Below are positions 52,706 to 61,059 of a DNA stretch of 64,000 nucleotides, one piece after another; the first letter of the stretch is position 1, and each line of letters starts with the position of its first letter. The notes under the pieces were generated by a model. It was not told where the DNA came from and made no database searches. It saw nothing but the letters and a program-made list of their open reading frames with translations. The stretch spans positions 1,054,001 to 1,118,000 of the forward strand of contig NZ_AP024110.1 in assembly GCF_019703875.1 (NCBI RefSeq). Direction: 5' to 3'. Origin of the DNA: Methyloradius palustris. Lineage in GTDB: Bacteria; Pseudomonadota; Gammaproteobacteria; Burkholderiales; Methylophilaceae. The translations under genes and the position numbers were made by a program.

Positions 52706-55015
52706 TTGTTTTTCAAGAATAAGAAACGCGCCCTTAATAGCCGCCGTGAAACTCTACCGCTCACGGATAGTAGTGCCGGCAATGGTTTGATTAAAGAAGC
52801 TTGGTGGCTGGCTTTAGTCGTCATTGGTATTTATCTCACAGTTATCCTCGCCACTTATCATCCACAAGACTCTTCCTGGTCACACAGCGCTAGTGATAGT
52901 GCCTCTATTAAAAATGCAGGCGGCGCAGCAGGTGCATGGATATCCGATATTCTGCTTTATCTGTTTGGGCTATCTGCTTGGTGGCTGGTCGTGTTTGCTT
53001 TTTATGCCATGTGGCTGGTGTATCTGAGGCTTGAGATTGTCGCTGCTAACGAGCGCCCCTTACTTTTGTTCAATATTGTGGGGTTTTTCATGCTGTTGAT
53101 TGCATCATCAGCATTGGAAGTCGGTCACATTATTTCACTACCTGCACATTTACCTTTAAATCCAGGTGGCATGCTAGGTTCAGTGGTTGATCATATGCTT
53201 GAGTCCATGCTTGGTTTTACTGGCTCGACCATGTTGTTATTACTCTTACTTGCAACGGGATTCAGTCTATTTACAGGATGGTCATGGATCATGATCGCCG
53301 AGAAGCTGGGCGGTGCGATCATCAATACCAGCCAGTTTATTAGCGATAAATTGCAAGACAGGCAAGACCGAAAGCTCGGTAAAGTGGCTGAGCAATTACG
53401 TACCGAGTTTGTGGACAGCGAACGCAAGCGTGTTGAAGATCACGCGCCCGTCAAGATAGAAGTGCCTGTGCTTGAAATCGCCAAGAGTGACCGGGTTGAA
53501 AAAGAGCGTCAATCGCCGCTTTTCGAAACCATGCCTGATTCACCATTGCCGCCATTACATTTGCTTGACCAACCGCATGGCGAAGTCGAGTTACAATCAG
53601 CAGAAACGCTGGATTTTACCTCTCGCCTGATTGAACGCAAGCTCATGGATTTTGGTATTGAAGTTAAAGTCATTACCGCATTGCCAGGCCCGGTGATTAC
53701 GCGTTATGAGCTTGAGCCAGCTGCGGGAGTAAAGGGTAGCCAAGTTGCCAATCTTTCCAAAGACTTGGCGCGTGCACTTTCAGTAGTGAGTATCCGTGTG
53801 GTTGAGACTATTCCAGGCAAAACATACATGGGTCTGGAAATTCCTAACCCGAAACGACAAATCGTATTCCTGTCAGAGATCATGGGCTCGCAAGTCTATG
53901 CAGATGTGAATTCGCCATTGGCCATGGCTATGGGTAAAGATATTGCGGGCAAGCCTGTAGTTGCTGATCTGGCAAAAATGCCCCACGTGCTGGTTGCGGG
54001 TACCACTGGCTCAGGTAAGTCAGTCGCCATCAATGCCATGATTCTGAGCCTGCTATATAAAGCAGAGCCGAGCAAAGTCAGACTGATACTGGTTGACCCT
54101 AAAATGCTTGAGCTTTCAGTTTATGAAGGTATTCCACATTTGCTTGCTCCAGTGGTAACCGATATGCGCCAAGCTGCTAACGCACTTAACTGGTGTGTAG
54201 CCGAGATGGAGCGCCGTTACAAGCTGATGTCTGTGCTTGGCGTGCGTAACCTTGCGGGCTTTAACCAGAAGATTCGTGAAGCAATCAAAGACGGTAAGCC
54301 AATCACCCATCCATTTACCTTGACACCAGACAGCCCTGAACCGCTGGAAGAGCTGCCCTTGATTGTGGTGGTGATTGATGAATTGGCTGACATGATGATG
54401 GTCGTTGGGAAAAAAGTAGAGGAGCTGATTGCGCGCTTGGCACAAAAAGCTCGTGCATCTGGCATTCATCTTATTTTGGCAACGCAGCGTCCATCGGTAG
54501 ATGTGATTACTGGCTTGATTAAAGCCAATATTCCAACCCGTGTAGCATTTCAGGTTTCCAGCAAAATTGATTCACGCACGATTCTTGATCAAATGGGTGC
54601 AGAGGCTTTGTTAGGGCAGGGTGATATGCTTTACCAACCACCCGGCACCAGCTATCCGCAACGTATCCATGGTGCCTTTGTTTCAGACCAGGAAGTGCAT
54701 CGTGTTGTTGACCATATCAAATCGTTAGGTGAGCCAAACTATATCGAAGGCATCCTCAATAATGTAGCAGAAGAGGGCGGCGAAGCAGGCGAGCTGAGTG
54801 AAGGTGGCGGCGAAGCTGACCCACTGTATGACGAAGCCGTTGCCATTGTGCTCAAAACCCGCCGAGCTTCGATTTCAGGCGTGCAACGCCAATTGCGTAT
54901 TGGCTATAACCGTGCCGCTCGCCTCATCGAGGAAATGGAGCGCGCGGGCCTAGTCACAGCGATGCAAAGCAATGGCAATCGCGAAGTGATTGCACCTAAT
55001 ACCAATCAAGATTAA
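52706..55015 (+). CDS. ftsK: DNA translocase FtsK
   Basis: 769 residues, TTG start with weak AGGT upstream. Four transmembrane segments in the first ~200 residues (WWLALVVIGIYLTVILATY; LLYLFGLSAWWLVVFAFY; LLLFNIVGFFMLLIASSA; MLLLLLLATGFSLFTG), a short linker, then the motor domain with Walker A GTTGSGKSVAINAM and Walker B VVVIDELADMMMV, and a C-terminal gamma winged-helix (SISGVQRQLRIGYNRAARLIEEME) that reads KOPS sites. It clears chromosome ends at division. The linker is short compared with E. coli, as in many Betaproteobacteria. Confidence 0.97.
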   Translation: MFFKNKKRALNSRRETLPLTDSSAGNGLIKEAWWLALVVIGIYLTVILATYHPQDSSWSHSASDSASIKNAGGAAGAWISDILLYLFGLSAWWLVVFAFYAMWLVYLRLEIVAANERPLLLFNIVGFFMLLIASSALEVGHIISLPAHLPLNPGGMLGSVVDHMLESMLGFTGSTMLLLLLLATGFSLFTGWSWIMIAEKLGGAIINTSQFISDKLQDRQDRKLGKVAEQLRTEFVDSERKRVEDHAPVKIEVPVLEIAKSDRVEKERQSPLFETMPDSPLPPLHLLDQPHGEVELQSAETLDFTSRLIERKLMDFGIEVKVITALPGPVITRYELEPAAGVKGSQVANLSKDLARALSVVSIRVVETIPGKTYMGLEIPNPKRQIVFLSEIMGSQVYADVNSPLAMAMGKDIAGKPVVADLAKMPHVLVAGTTGSGKSVAINAMILSLLYKAEPSKVRLILVDPKMLELSVYEGIPHLLAPVVTDMRQAANALNWCVAEMERRYKLMSVLGVRNLAGFNQKIREAIKDGKPITHPFTLTPDSPEPLEELPLIVVVIDELADMMMVVGKKVEELIARLAQKARASGIHLILATQRPSVDVITGLIKANIPTRVAFQVSSKIDSRTILDQMGAEALLGQGDMLYQPPGTSYPQRIHGAFVSDQEVHRVVDHIKSLGEPNYIEGILNNVAEEGGEAGELSEGGGEADPLYDEAVAIVLKTRRASISGVQRQLRIGYNRAARLIEEMERAGLVTAMQSNGNREVIAPNTNQD

Positions 55016-55039
55016 TACTCAACTTAGTACAAGACAAAA

Positions 55040-55672
55040 ATGCCAACCAAGAACAGATTCGCAAAGATTTCAGTAATTTTAATTTTTTCTACGTTATTGC
55101 CACTAGAAGCTTTTGCCGATGGCATCGACAGCCTTAAATCCTTTTATCAAAATACCAACGCGATCCGTGCGCAGTTTCACCAGACGGTGGTTGATGGTCA
55201 AGGCCGTAAGTTGCAGGAGGTTGATGGCAGCATGCAGTTACAGCGTCCAGGAAAATTTCGTTGGGATTACAACAAACCCTATGTGCAACAAATCGTGGGT
55301 GATGGTGAAAAGGTATGGCTATACGACCCAGACCTTAATCAGGTGACAGTGCGCACCATTAGTAAGGCGCTAGGCTCAAGCCCCGCAGCACTACTGGCTG
55401 GTGGCAAAGATATGGATAAAGCCTTCGAACTAAAGAATGAAGGTCGTCAGGATAATCTTGACTGGGTGCAAGCTATTCCAAAAGATAAAGAAAGTGGCTT
55501 TGACACTATTTATCTTGGGTTTAAGGCCGATGTGTTAAATCAAATGGAGCTGCATGACAGCTTTGGTCACGTTACGCTAATCGAGTTTAATAAGTTGGAG
55601 CGCAACCCAAAACTTAACTCGCAGGTGTTCAAGTTCAGCCCGCCTTCTGGCGCTGATCTGGTGGGCGACTAA
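55040..55672 (+). CDS. lolA: Outer-membrane lipoprotein carrier protein LolA
   Basis: 210 residues. Signal peptide 1-26 (VILIFSTLLPLEAFA). Family landmarks: DSLKSFYQNTNAIRAQFHQTV, then GSMQLQRPGKFRWDYNKPY with the conserved Arg, VWLYDPDLNQVTVRT and a C-terminal FKFSPPSGADLVG. It carries lipoproteins across the periplasm to the outer membrane. It lies 24 bases after ftsK. The usual next gene, rarA, is displaced by 5.4 kb of inserted genes. Confidence 0.95.
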   Translation: MPTKNRFAKISVILIFSTLLPLEAFADGIDSLKSFYQNTNAIRAQFHQTVVDGQGRKLQEVDGSMQLQRPGKFRWDYNKPYVQQIVGDGEKVWLYDPDLNQVTVRTISKALGSSPAALLAGGKDMDKAFELKNEGRQDNLDWVQAIPKDKESGFDTIYLGFKADVLNQMELHDSFGHVTLIEFNKLERNPKLNSQVFKFSPPSGADLVGD

Positions 55673-55857
55673 GCAGTTAATTCAGCTAGCTTTGTTAGTT
55701 ACAAATAGAAAATGTTGTAAACTCACAACAAATGGACTTTATATGGATATTTTTTGAACGATATGTTTAAAAAAACTGAATCTATATGTATAGTTAAAGT
55801 TAAATTCTAATAACTTAAACTGAAATATTTAAACAAATTTACGGGGACGTTCTAAAT

Positions 55858-57195
55858 ATGCAGAAAACACACCTTTGTAGCTTAATTGCAGCTACTTTCT
55901 TAATCTCCTACTCATTTATTGGTTTTGCTGGTGATGCTAATACCGAAAAAGCTGCCGAACTTCTCAAAGCGCGTGATTATAAAGCTGCTTATCAGTTGCT
56001 TGAACCCTTAGAGTCTGACAAAGCTGGTAATGTGGATTATGACTATCTATTTGGTGTTTCCGCAGTTGAAACAGGCAATGCTTCACGTGCAATTTTTGCT
56101 TTTGAACGTGTATTAGCAGTTCAACCAAACAATGCTGATGCCCGTGCAATGTTGGCAAGAGCTTATTTCATTGCTGGTGAGCCAGAAAATGCAAAAGCCG
56201 AATTCAATAATATACAGTCAGACAAGCTTGATCCTGCTATCTCTAAATTAGTGAAAGACAACATTTTAGCGATCGATAAAGCGACTGGTCAGGCAACAAC
56301 TTTTGCTGCATACATTGATCTTGGTTTGGGATACGACACTAATATTAATAGTGCAACATCAAATGGCTCTATTATTGCAGCGGGTATTAACCCAACAATT
56401 CCACTACCGCTTTCCAATACGTCAATAGAAACAGGCAGTGCATATGGTGTATTAAGTGGCGGTGTATCTTTCAAGGCTCCCGTAGCTAAAGATTTCACTG
56501 TATTTGGCGGTGTTCAAGGTAGCGCACGTAGCAACAGAGACACTGATGCTTTTAATCCTAGCTATATTGATACAAATGTTGGTGTCAGCTACAAAAAATA
56601 TATCGATACGTTTACAGCAAGCGTCAGCCGTAATGACTTTGATGTCAACAGTGTTCAGTTTTTGAAATCTACTAGCTACACTGGTCAATGGCAGCGCGAC
56701 GTTGATGATGTCAACCAAGTCAGTATATTTGCTCAACTGATTAATCTTGAATATGCAACCCAAAGCGTACGTGACTCACGTCGTAAACTGCTTGGCGCAG
56801 GTTGGGGTCATGCGTTTGCGGGCGATAAAGCGCCTGTTATATTCTTAAGCGCATACGGCGGTAAAGAAGAGGCAGATAACTCGTCTGCTGATTACTTGGC
56901 ATCCGATGACATCTATGGAATACGCGCTGGTGGTCAGTTTGCAGTGAATTACAAAACCGTAGCTTATGCGAATTCTAGTTATGAAAATAGAAGTTATGAT
57001 GGACAAGACCCGAACTTTTTGGCCGAGCGTCATGATAAGCAATACGATTTTTCAGTAGGTGTGCGCTATGCCCCATTCCCAGGCTTAACGGTCAAACCAC
57101 AGTTCAGTTATCTGAATAACGATTCAAATATCAGTCTGTTTGGCTATGAGCGCACAGTAATTTCAATCAATATACGTAAAGACTTCAACTGGTAA
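55858..57195 (+). CDS. TPR plus outer-membrane barrel protein, Slam-like
   Basis: 445 residues, GGGGACG upstream of the ATG. Signal peptide 1-24 (ISYSFIGFA/GDA). Residues ~30-125 form TPR-like helices (AAELLKARDYKAAYQLLEPL, ASRAIFAFERVLAVQPNNADA, LARAYFIAGEPENAKAEF). From ~150 to the end the sequence is beta-strand-like with many aromatic/Gly alternations and the start AAYIDLGLGYDTNINSAT, ending in TVISINIRKDFNW with a terminal aromatic residue. TPR followed by a 14-strand barrel is the layout of Slam (surface lipoprotein assembly modifier, DUF560). Slam proteins move specific proteins with C-terminal barrels across the outer membrane; the next gene encodes such a candidate. Assignment rests on layout and pattern, not on a search. 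Confidence 0.75.
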   Translation: MQKTHLCSLIAATFLISYSFIGFAGDANTEKAAELLKARDYKAAYQLLEPLESDKAGNVDYDYLFGVSAVETGNASRAIFAFERVLAVQPNNADARAMLARAYFIAGEPENAKAEFNNIQSDKLDPAISKLVKDNILAIDKATGQATTFAAYIDLGLGYDTNINSATSNGSIIAAGINPTIPLPLSNTSIETGSAYGVLSGGVSFKAPVAKDFTVFGGVQGSARSNRDTDAFNPSYIDTNVGVSYKKYIDTFTASVSRNDFDVNSVQFLKSTSYTGQWQRDVDDVNQVSIFAQLINLEYATQSVRDSRRKLLGAGWGHAFAGDKAPVIFLSAYGGKEEADNSSADYLASDDIYGIRAGGQFAVNYKTVAYANSSYENRSYDGQDPNFLAERHDKQYDFSVGVRYAPFPGLTVKPQFSYLNNDSNISLFGYERTVISINIRKDFNW

Positions 57196-57260
57196 GTCAA
57201 GTTTAGAGAAATTCTTGCAATTTAATACACCTGATGAATCAAGCGCTAAAGGGATAGAAA

Positions 57261-58847
57261 ATGAAAACAATTAGCAGCAATAACAAACTATTTAATTTAA
57301 ATCGCACCGCCATTATGGCTGGCATTATATCTGCTACTTTTTCTTTGCATGCGATAGCATCAGCAGGGCGCGTGGAGTTCGCATTGGGCGGAGCCACTAT
57401 TTTGCGTGGCGATGGAAGCGCATCACAAGCGATTAAAGGTGATGATATCAATCCTGGGGATACTATCAAAACTACCGATGGACGTGTGCAAGTGCGCTTT
57501 ACAGATGGTGGCTATATGTCATTTCAACCTAATACTGAATTCAAGGTTGAAGATTACAGCTATACCGGTAAAACAGATGGTACAGAAAAAGCATTCTTCC
57601 GCCTGATTGAAGGTGGTTTGCGCGCAATTACTGGTGTTGTAGGTCATGCTAACAAGCCTAATTACAAGGTTTCTACGCCTGTAGCTACTATCGGTATCCG
57701 TGGTTCTGAATATCTTGCTGAATATCGTGGCAAGCTCATGGCGCATTGTAATCATGGCTCTATTTTTGTTTTTAATGACAAAGGAAATTTGATTTTATTC
57801 CGTGGTCAAACGGCCGTTGTAGGTAGTGGCGCGCCAAGCTATGGTGATAACACTGAAGGTGTTGGTGCAAGAGGCCCAAGTAATACAAACACTGCCTATA
57901 ACGAGCAAAATAAGGGGCAAGATCAAAACAATACCTACCGCGGGGGCGAAATCAGAAATGAGGATGGAAGTTTAGCGTCTATTGTTACCGTTAAGAATGC
58001 TGATGGCGCTGCCTTTGCCTACGCAGGTGATGGTGGTGAAGGAGTATTCACGCCTCTCTCATATGATTTTGGTTATGAGAATCAGACGGAGACATCATCC
58101 TTTAACTTTGATAGTGCTGGTAACTTCGTAAAGGCAGAACTCAAATATACCTATAATGAACCAAGTAATAATTATACAGCGATCGGAACAGACACTGTCA
58201 CTGCATCTGCAGGTGCGCAAACCTTAGATAAGGGCAGTGTTGGTGCTTTGTCTTGGTTTAGAGTCAGTGGCACTGTAACCGAGCAAGAAAGTTATGATTA
58301 CACATATAATGGTAGCGGGCCATATCATGTTGATGGCTCTTCTAGCACTTACAATAATCCTCACTTTATCTACGGCACCCCAACGTCACTTTCTGATTTG
58401 GCTTCTCTCAATTCTGATGTTGCATCGATCAGTGGATATAACGCGACCTATAATCTTGTGGGGGGCACTAGCCCAGTGGACACACAGGGTAACACTGGTA
58501 AATTAAATAGCGGTTCCCTGAATGTGGATTTTGGCCAGCAACACTTGACTGGTAATCTTAACTTAACCATGAATGGGGGCGCAGCTGCTGGCACATATGA
58601 TGCGAATTTTAATGGTAGCTTAGGGAGTATTAGTGGTGGAACTTTAACTGGTACTTTTAGTGCTGGTGGCTCTGCAAACGGAGGGCCTTCAGGCGGATAT
58701 ATAAACCTTTCAGGTTTCTTTGCGGGTTCTCGAGCTGCACAGGCGGGTCTTAGCTACAATTTAGATGCGTATGGCACTGGCACTCAGATTAATGGTACAG
58801 CCGCTTTTACAAAAACTTCTCAATCGGCTAATCTACCTCCTCAATAA
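57261..58847 (+). CDS. Secreted FecR-domain protein with TbpB-like C-terminal barrel
   Basis: 528 residues, AAAGGGAT before the ATG. Signal peptide ~1-35 (AIASA/GRVEF), no lipobox Cys, so probably not a lipoprotein. FecR-like domain at ~36-190: GDTIKTTDGRVQVRFTDGGY, FRLIEGGLRAITGVVGHAN, YKVSTPVATIGIRGSEYLAEY. Then ~200 residues rich in Asn, Ser, Thr, Gly and Tyr. The C-terminal ~120 residues (SGSLNVDFGQQHLTGNLNLT, FNGSLGSISGGTLTGTFSAG, YINLSGFFAGSRAAQAGLSY) match the small glycine-rich 8-strand barrel seen at the end of TbpB, fHbp and hemophilin-type Slam substrates. Its place next to a Slam-like gene supports export by that protein. The ligand is unknown. No FecA/FecI partners nearby. Confidence 0.75.
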   Translation: MKTISSNNKLFNLNRTAIMAGIISATFSLHAIASAGRVEFALGGATILRGDGSASQAIKGDDINPGDTIKTTDGRVQVRFTDGGYMSFQPNTEFKVEDYSYTGKTDGTEKAFFRLIEGGLRAITGVVGHANKPNYKVSTPVATIGIRGSEYLAEYRGKLMAHCNHGSIFVFNDKGNLILFRGQTAVVGSGAPSYGDNTEGVGARGPSNTNTAYNEQNKGQDQNNTYRGGEIRNEDGSLASIVTVKNADGAAFAYAGDGGEGVFTPLSYDFGYENQTETSSFNFDSAGNFVKAELKYTYNEPSNNYTAIGTDTVTASAGAQTLDKGSVGALSWFRVSGTVTEQESYDYTYNGSGPYHVDGSSSTYNNPHFIYGTPTSLSDLASLNSDVASISGYNATYNLVGGTSPVDTQGNTGKLNSGSLNVDFGQQHLTGNLNLTMNGGAAAGTYDANFNGSLGSISGGTLTGTFSAGGSANGGPSGGYINLSGFFAGSRAAQAGLSYNLDAYGTGTQINGTAAFTKTSQSANLPPQ

Positions 58848-58860
58848 TTTATTTAAGCTC

Positions 58861-58887
58861 AAAAGCGTCCTAAATAGGGCGCTTTTT
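58861..58887 (+). terminator. Intrinsic terminator after the FecR-domain gene
   Basis: Arms AAAAGCGTCCT (58861-58871) and AGGGCGCTTTT (58876-58886), one U-G pair, followed by TTT. It separates the Slam-like/FecR pair from the glycosyltransferase gene. Confidence 0.85.
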
Positions 58888-58946
58888 TTATGTATTTAGT
58901 ATGAATAACCTTCTGACAAAAATTCCATCACTGTGGTATTAAAAGC

Positions 58947-61034
58947 GTGAGCTCAACAGAAAAAACACTTCAATACTGGTTCAATCTAGGGAGTACATTA
59001 CACCAGCAACACCGACTTAATGAAGCTTTAATTGCTTTTCAAAGTGCGCTGGAGCTATCCCGAACCCCCACTACACTCAGTGCTGTGGCAACTCTTTATT
59101 CTGAACGCATGCGATTTGAAGAAGCACTCCCATATGCCTTAGAGGCATTATCGTTGTTGCCATGCCATCCCCAACTGATTGGTAATCTTGCTGTGCTGGA
59201 AGCGCATCTGGATAAATATGAAGATGCACTCGAACACTACAATCAGGCGCTAGAACTTGCCCCTAACTTGGCGATTGCTTTAATAAATCGAGGTGCTGTA
59301 TTAACTAAACTAGGTAAAAGAAAAGAGGCGCTTGCACACAATAAAAATGCCTTAGAACGCCTGCCAGAAATCTTTCAGACATATTTCAATTACGCAGATA
59401 ATTTGATTACTATTTTTAAATACCACGAAGCTTTAAATATATGTGAGGCAGGCTTAAAAATCGAGCCTAAACAGGCACAGTTAAATCTACAGCGTGGTAT
59501 TTGTTTAGCAGCTTTACAACGACTGGATGAAGCGAATCAGGCAATAGCGCTTGCAAGGGAATATGATCCAGCAGTGTTGATGGACTATTTAACGCAACTT
59601 AAAACAACTCAGGAAGCAAAGGCCATAAGAGTTGATGCGCGCCATTTATATCTCGAATCCAAGTATCGTGAGAAAAAAGTTTGCTATTGGGAGAACTTGG
59701 ATGCATATGAGAGCTTTATGGAAAAACAGCTTGCCCCAGAGAACTTGGGTGATTCGCCATTCAAATCGGCAGGTTACGCATTTGAAATATTATCCTCGCG
59801 ATTAAACAATACATACCGACTAATGATAGGTCACCTGATATCAACTAATCATAAAATAGGAATACAAAAATCTGGTTTAAAACCAATTGAACATGTTAGG
59901 AAAACAAAACCAAAAATAAGGATAGCGTACATCTCCCCAGATTTCCGCCAGCATGCAACTTCGATCTTAACTTGTCAGATTTATGGTTTACACGATAGAA
60001 ATCAGTTCGAAGTATATGCCTATTCTTTATATAACAATAAAAAAACAGACCATTATCGTATAGATATAGAGCAATCATGCGATGTTTTTCTTGATGTTGC
60101 ATCAATGAGTGTGCCCGAAATTGCCGCAAAAATTGCTGAAGATGAAATAGATATATTGATAGACCTAGCGGGTTACACAACACATTCTAGGCCAGAGCTT
60201 TTTGCATTAAAACCTGCGCCGCTGCAAATGCAGTATCTTGGATATCAAGCAACTACAGGTGCTGATTTTATTGATTATACGATGGTCGATGATGTGCTTT
60301 GCACAAATGGAACAGATCATTATTGGCAAGAGAAGTTGGTTCGTCTGCCTGGTTCATTGTGGCCTTATGATATTGCCATTAGCAATTCAGCTACATTATT
60401 TAAGCGCGATCAATATGGGTTGCCGGATGACGGTTTTGTATTTTGCAGTTTGAATAATAGCTACAAAATAGAACCTCTGGTCTTTAATGTCTGGATGAAT
60501 CTATTAAAAGCGATGCCCCAAAGTGTGCTCTGGTTGTTGACTGACAATTTGGAGACAGAAGAGAATTTAATGCAAGAAGCTGAGACCAGTGGTGTAAGTA
60601 AAAGCAGATTGGTCTTCGCGCACCGTACATCATTGGCAGAACATGTGGGGAGACTTCAACTCGCTGACTTGTTTTTGGATAGCCGTTGGCATAATGCCCA
60701 CACCACAGGTGCAGAAGCGCTCTGGCAGGGTTTGCCGATGATTACCTGTATGAGCGAGCAAACGTCATCACGTGGGGCTGGTTCTTTGTTGTATGCACTT
60801 GAAATGCCTGAGCTAGTTGTGGATTCGTTTAAAGCCTATGAAGAGTTGGCAATTTTTTATGCAACGCACCCTCCAGAATATCTGGCGATGCGCGAGAAAT
60901 TGAAAGCTAAACGCTATACAGCGCCCTTGTTTGACATCAAGCTAAAGGTCAAGCATCTGGAGTGTGCTTATAATATGGCTTGGGAGCGATATCAGGCCGG
61001 TTTGCCACCTGAGGCAATCCATGTTCCAATATAG
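58947..61034 (+). CDS. TPR/SPINDLY-family O-GlcNAc-transferase-like protein
   Basis: 695 residues, GTG start without a clear ribosome site. Residues ~5-230 are about six TPR units (NLGSTLHQQHRLNEALIAFQ, ALEHYNQALELAPNLAIALI). From ~310 the Glyco_transf_41 catalytic region follows: IRIAYISPDFRQHATSIL with the His that matches human OGT His498, LIDLAGYTTHSRPELFA, CSLNNSYKIEPLVF with the Lys matching OGT Lys842, and HNAHTTGAEALWQGLPMIT with the UDP-binding HTTG motif. It should transfer a sugar from a nucleotide donor to protein Ser/Thr. The adjacent Ser/Thr/Asn-rich FecR protein is a possible acceptor; that link is inference. No signal peptide, so it acts in the cytoplasm. Confidence 0.88.
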   Translation: MSSTEKTLQYWFNLGSTLHQQHRLNEALIAFQSALELSRTPTTLSAVATLYSERMRFEEALPYALEALSLLPCHPQLIGNLAVLEAHLDKYEDALEHYNQALELAPNLAIALINRGAVLTKLGKRKEALAHNKNALERLPEIFQTYFNYADNLITIFKYHEALNICEAGLKIEPKQAQLNLQRGICLAALQRLDEANQAIALAREYDPAVLMDYLTQLKTTQEAKAIRVDARHLYLESKYREKKVCYWENLDAYESFMEKQLAPENLGDSPFKSAGYAFEILSSRLNNTYRLMIGHLISTNHKIGIQKSGLKPIEHVRKTKPKIRIAYISPDFRQHATSILTCQIYGLHDRNQFEVYAYSLYNNKKTDHYRIDIEQSCDVFLDVASMSVPEIAAKIAEDEIDILIDLAGYTTHSRPELFALKPAPLQMQYLGYQATTGADFIDYTMVDDVLCTNGTDHYWQEKLVRLPGSLWPYDIAISNSATLFKRDQYGLPDDGFVFCSLNNSYKIEPLVFNVWMNLLKAMPQSVLWLLTDNLETEENLMQEAETSGVSKSRLVFAHRTSLAEHVGRLQLADLFLDSRWHNAHTTGAEALWQGLPMITCMSEQTSSRGAGSLLYALEMPELVVDSFKAYEELAIFYATHPPEYLAMREKLKAKRYTAPLFDIKLKVKHLECAYNMAWERYQAGLPPEAIHVPI

Positions 61035-61059
61035 GCTCGTTTCTTTATAGCCTGCTCAA

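Noticed and set aside
57261..58847. Reading the FecR-domain protein as a FecR-type anti-sigma regulator
   Set aside because: It has a cleavable signal peptide, no cytoplasmic anti-sigma part, no transmembrane helix after the signal, and no sigma or FecA gene nearby.
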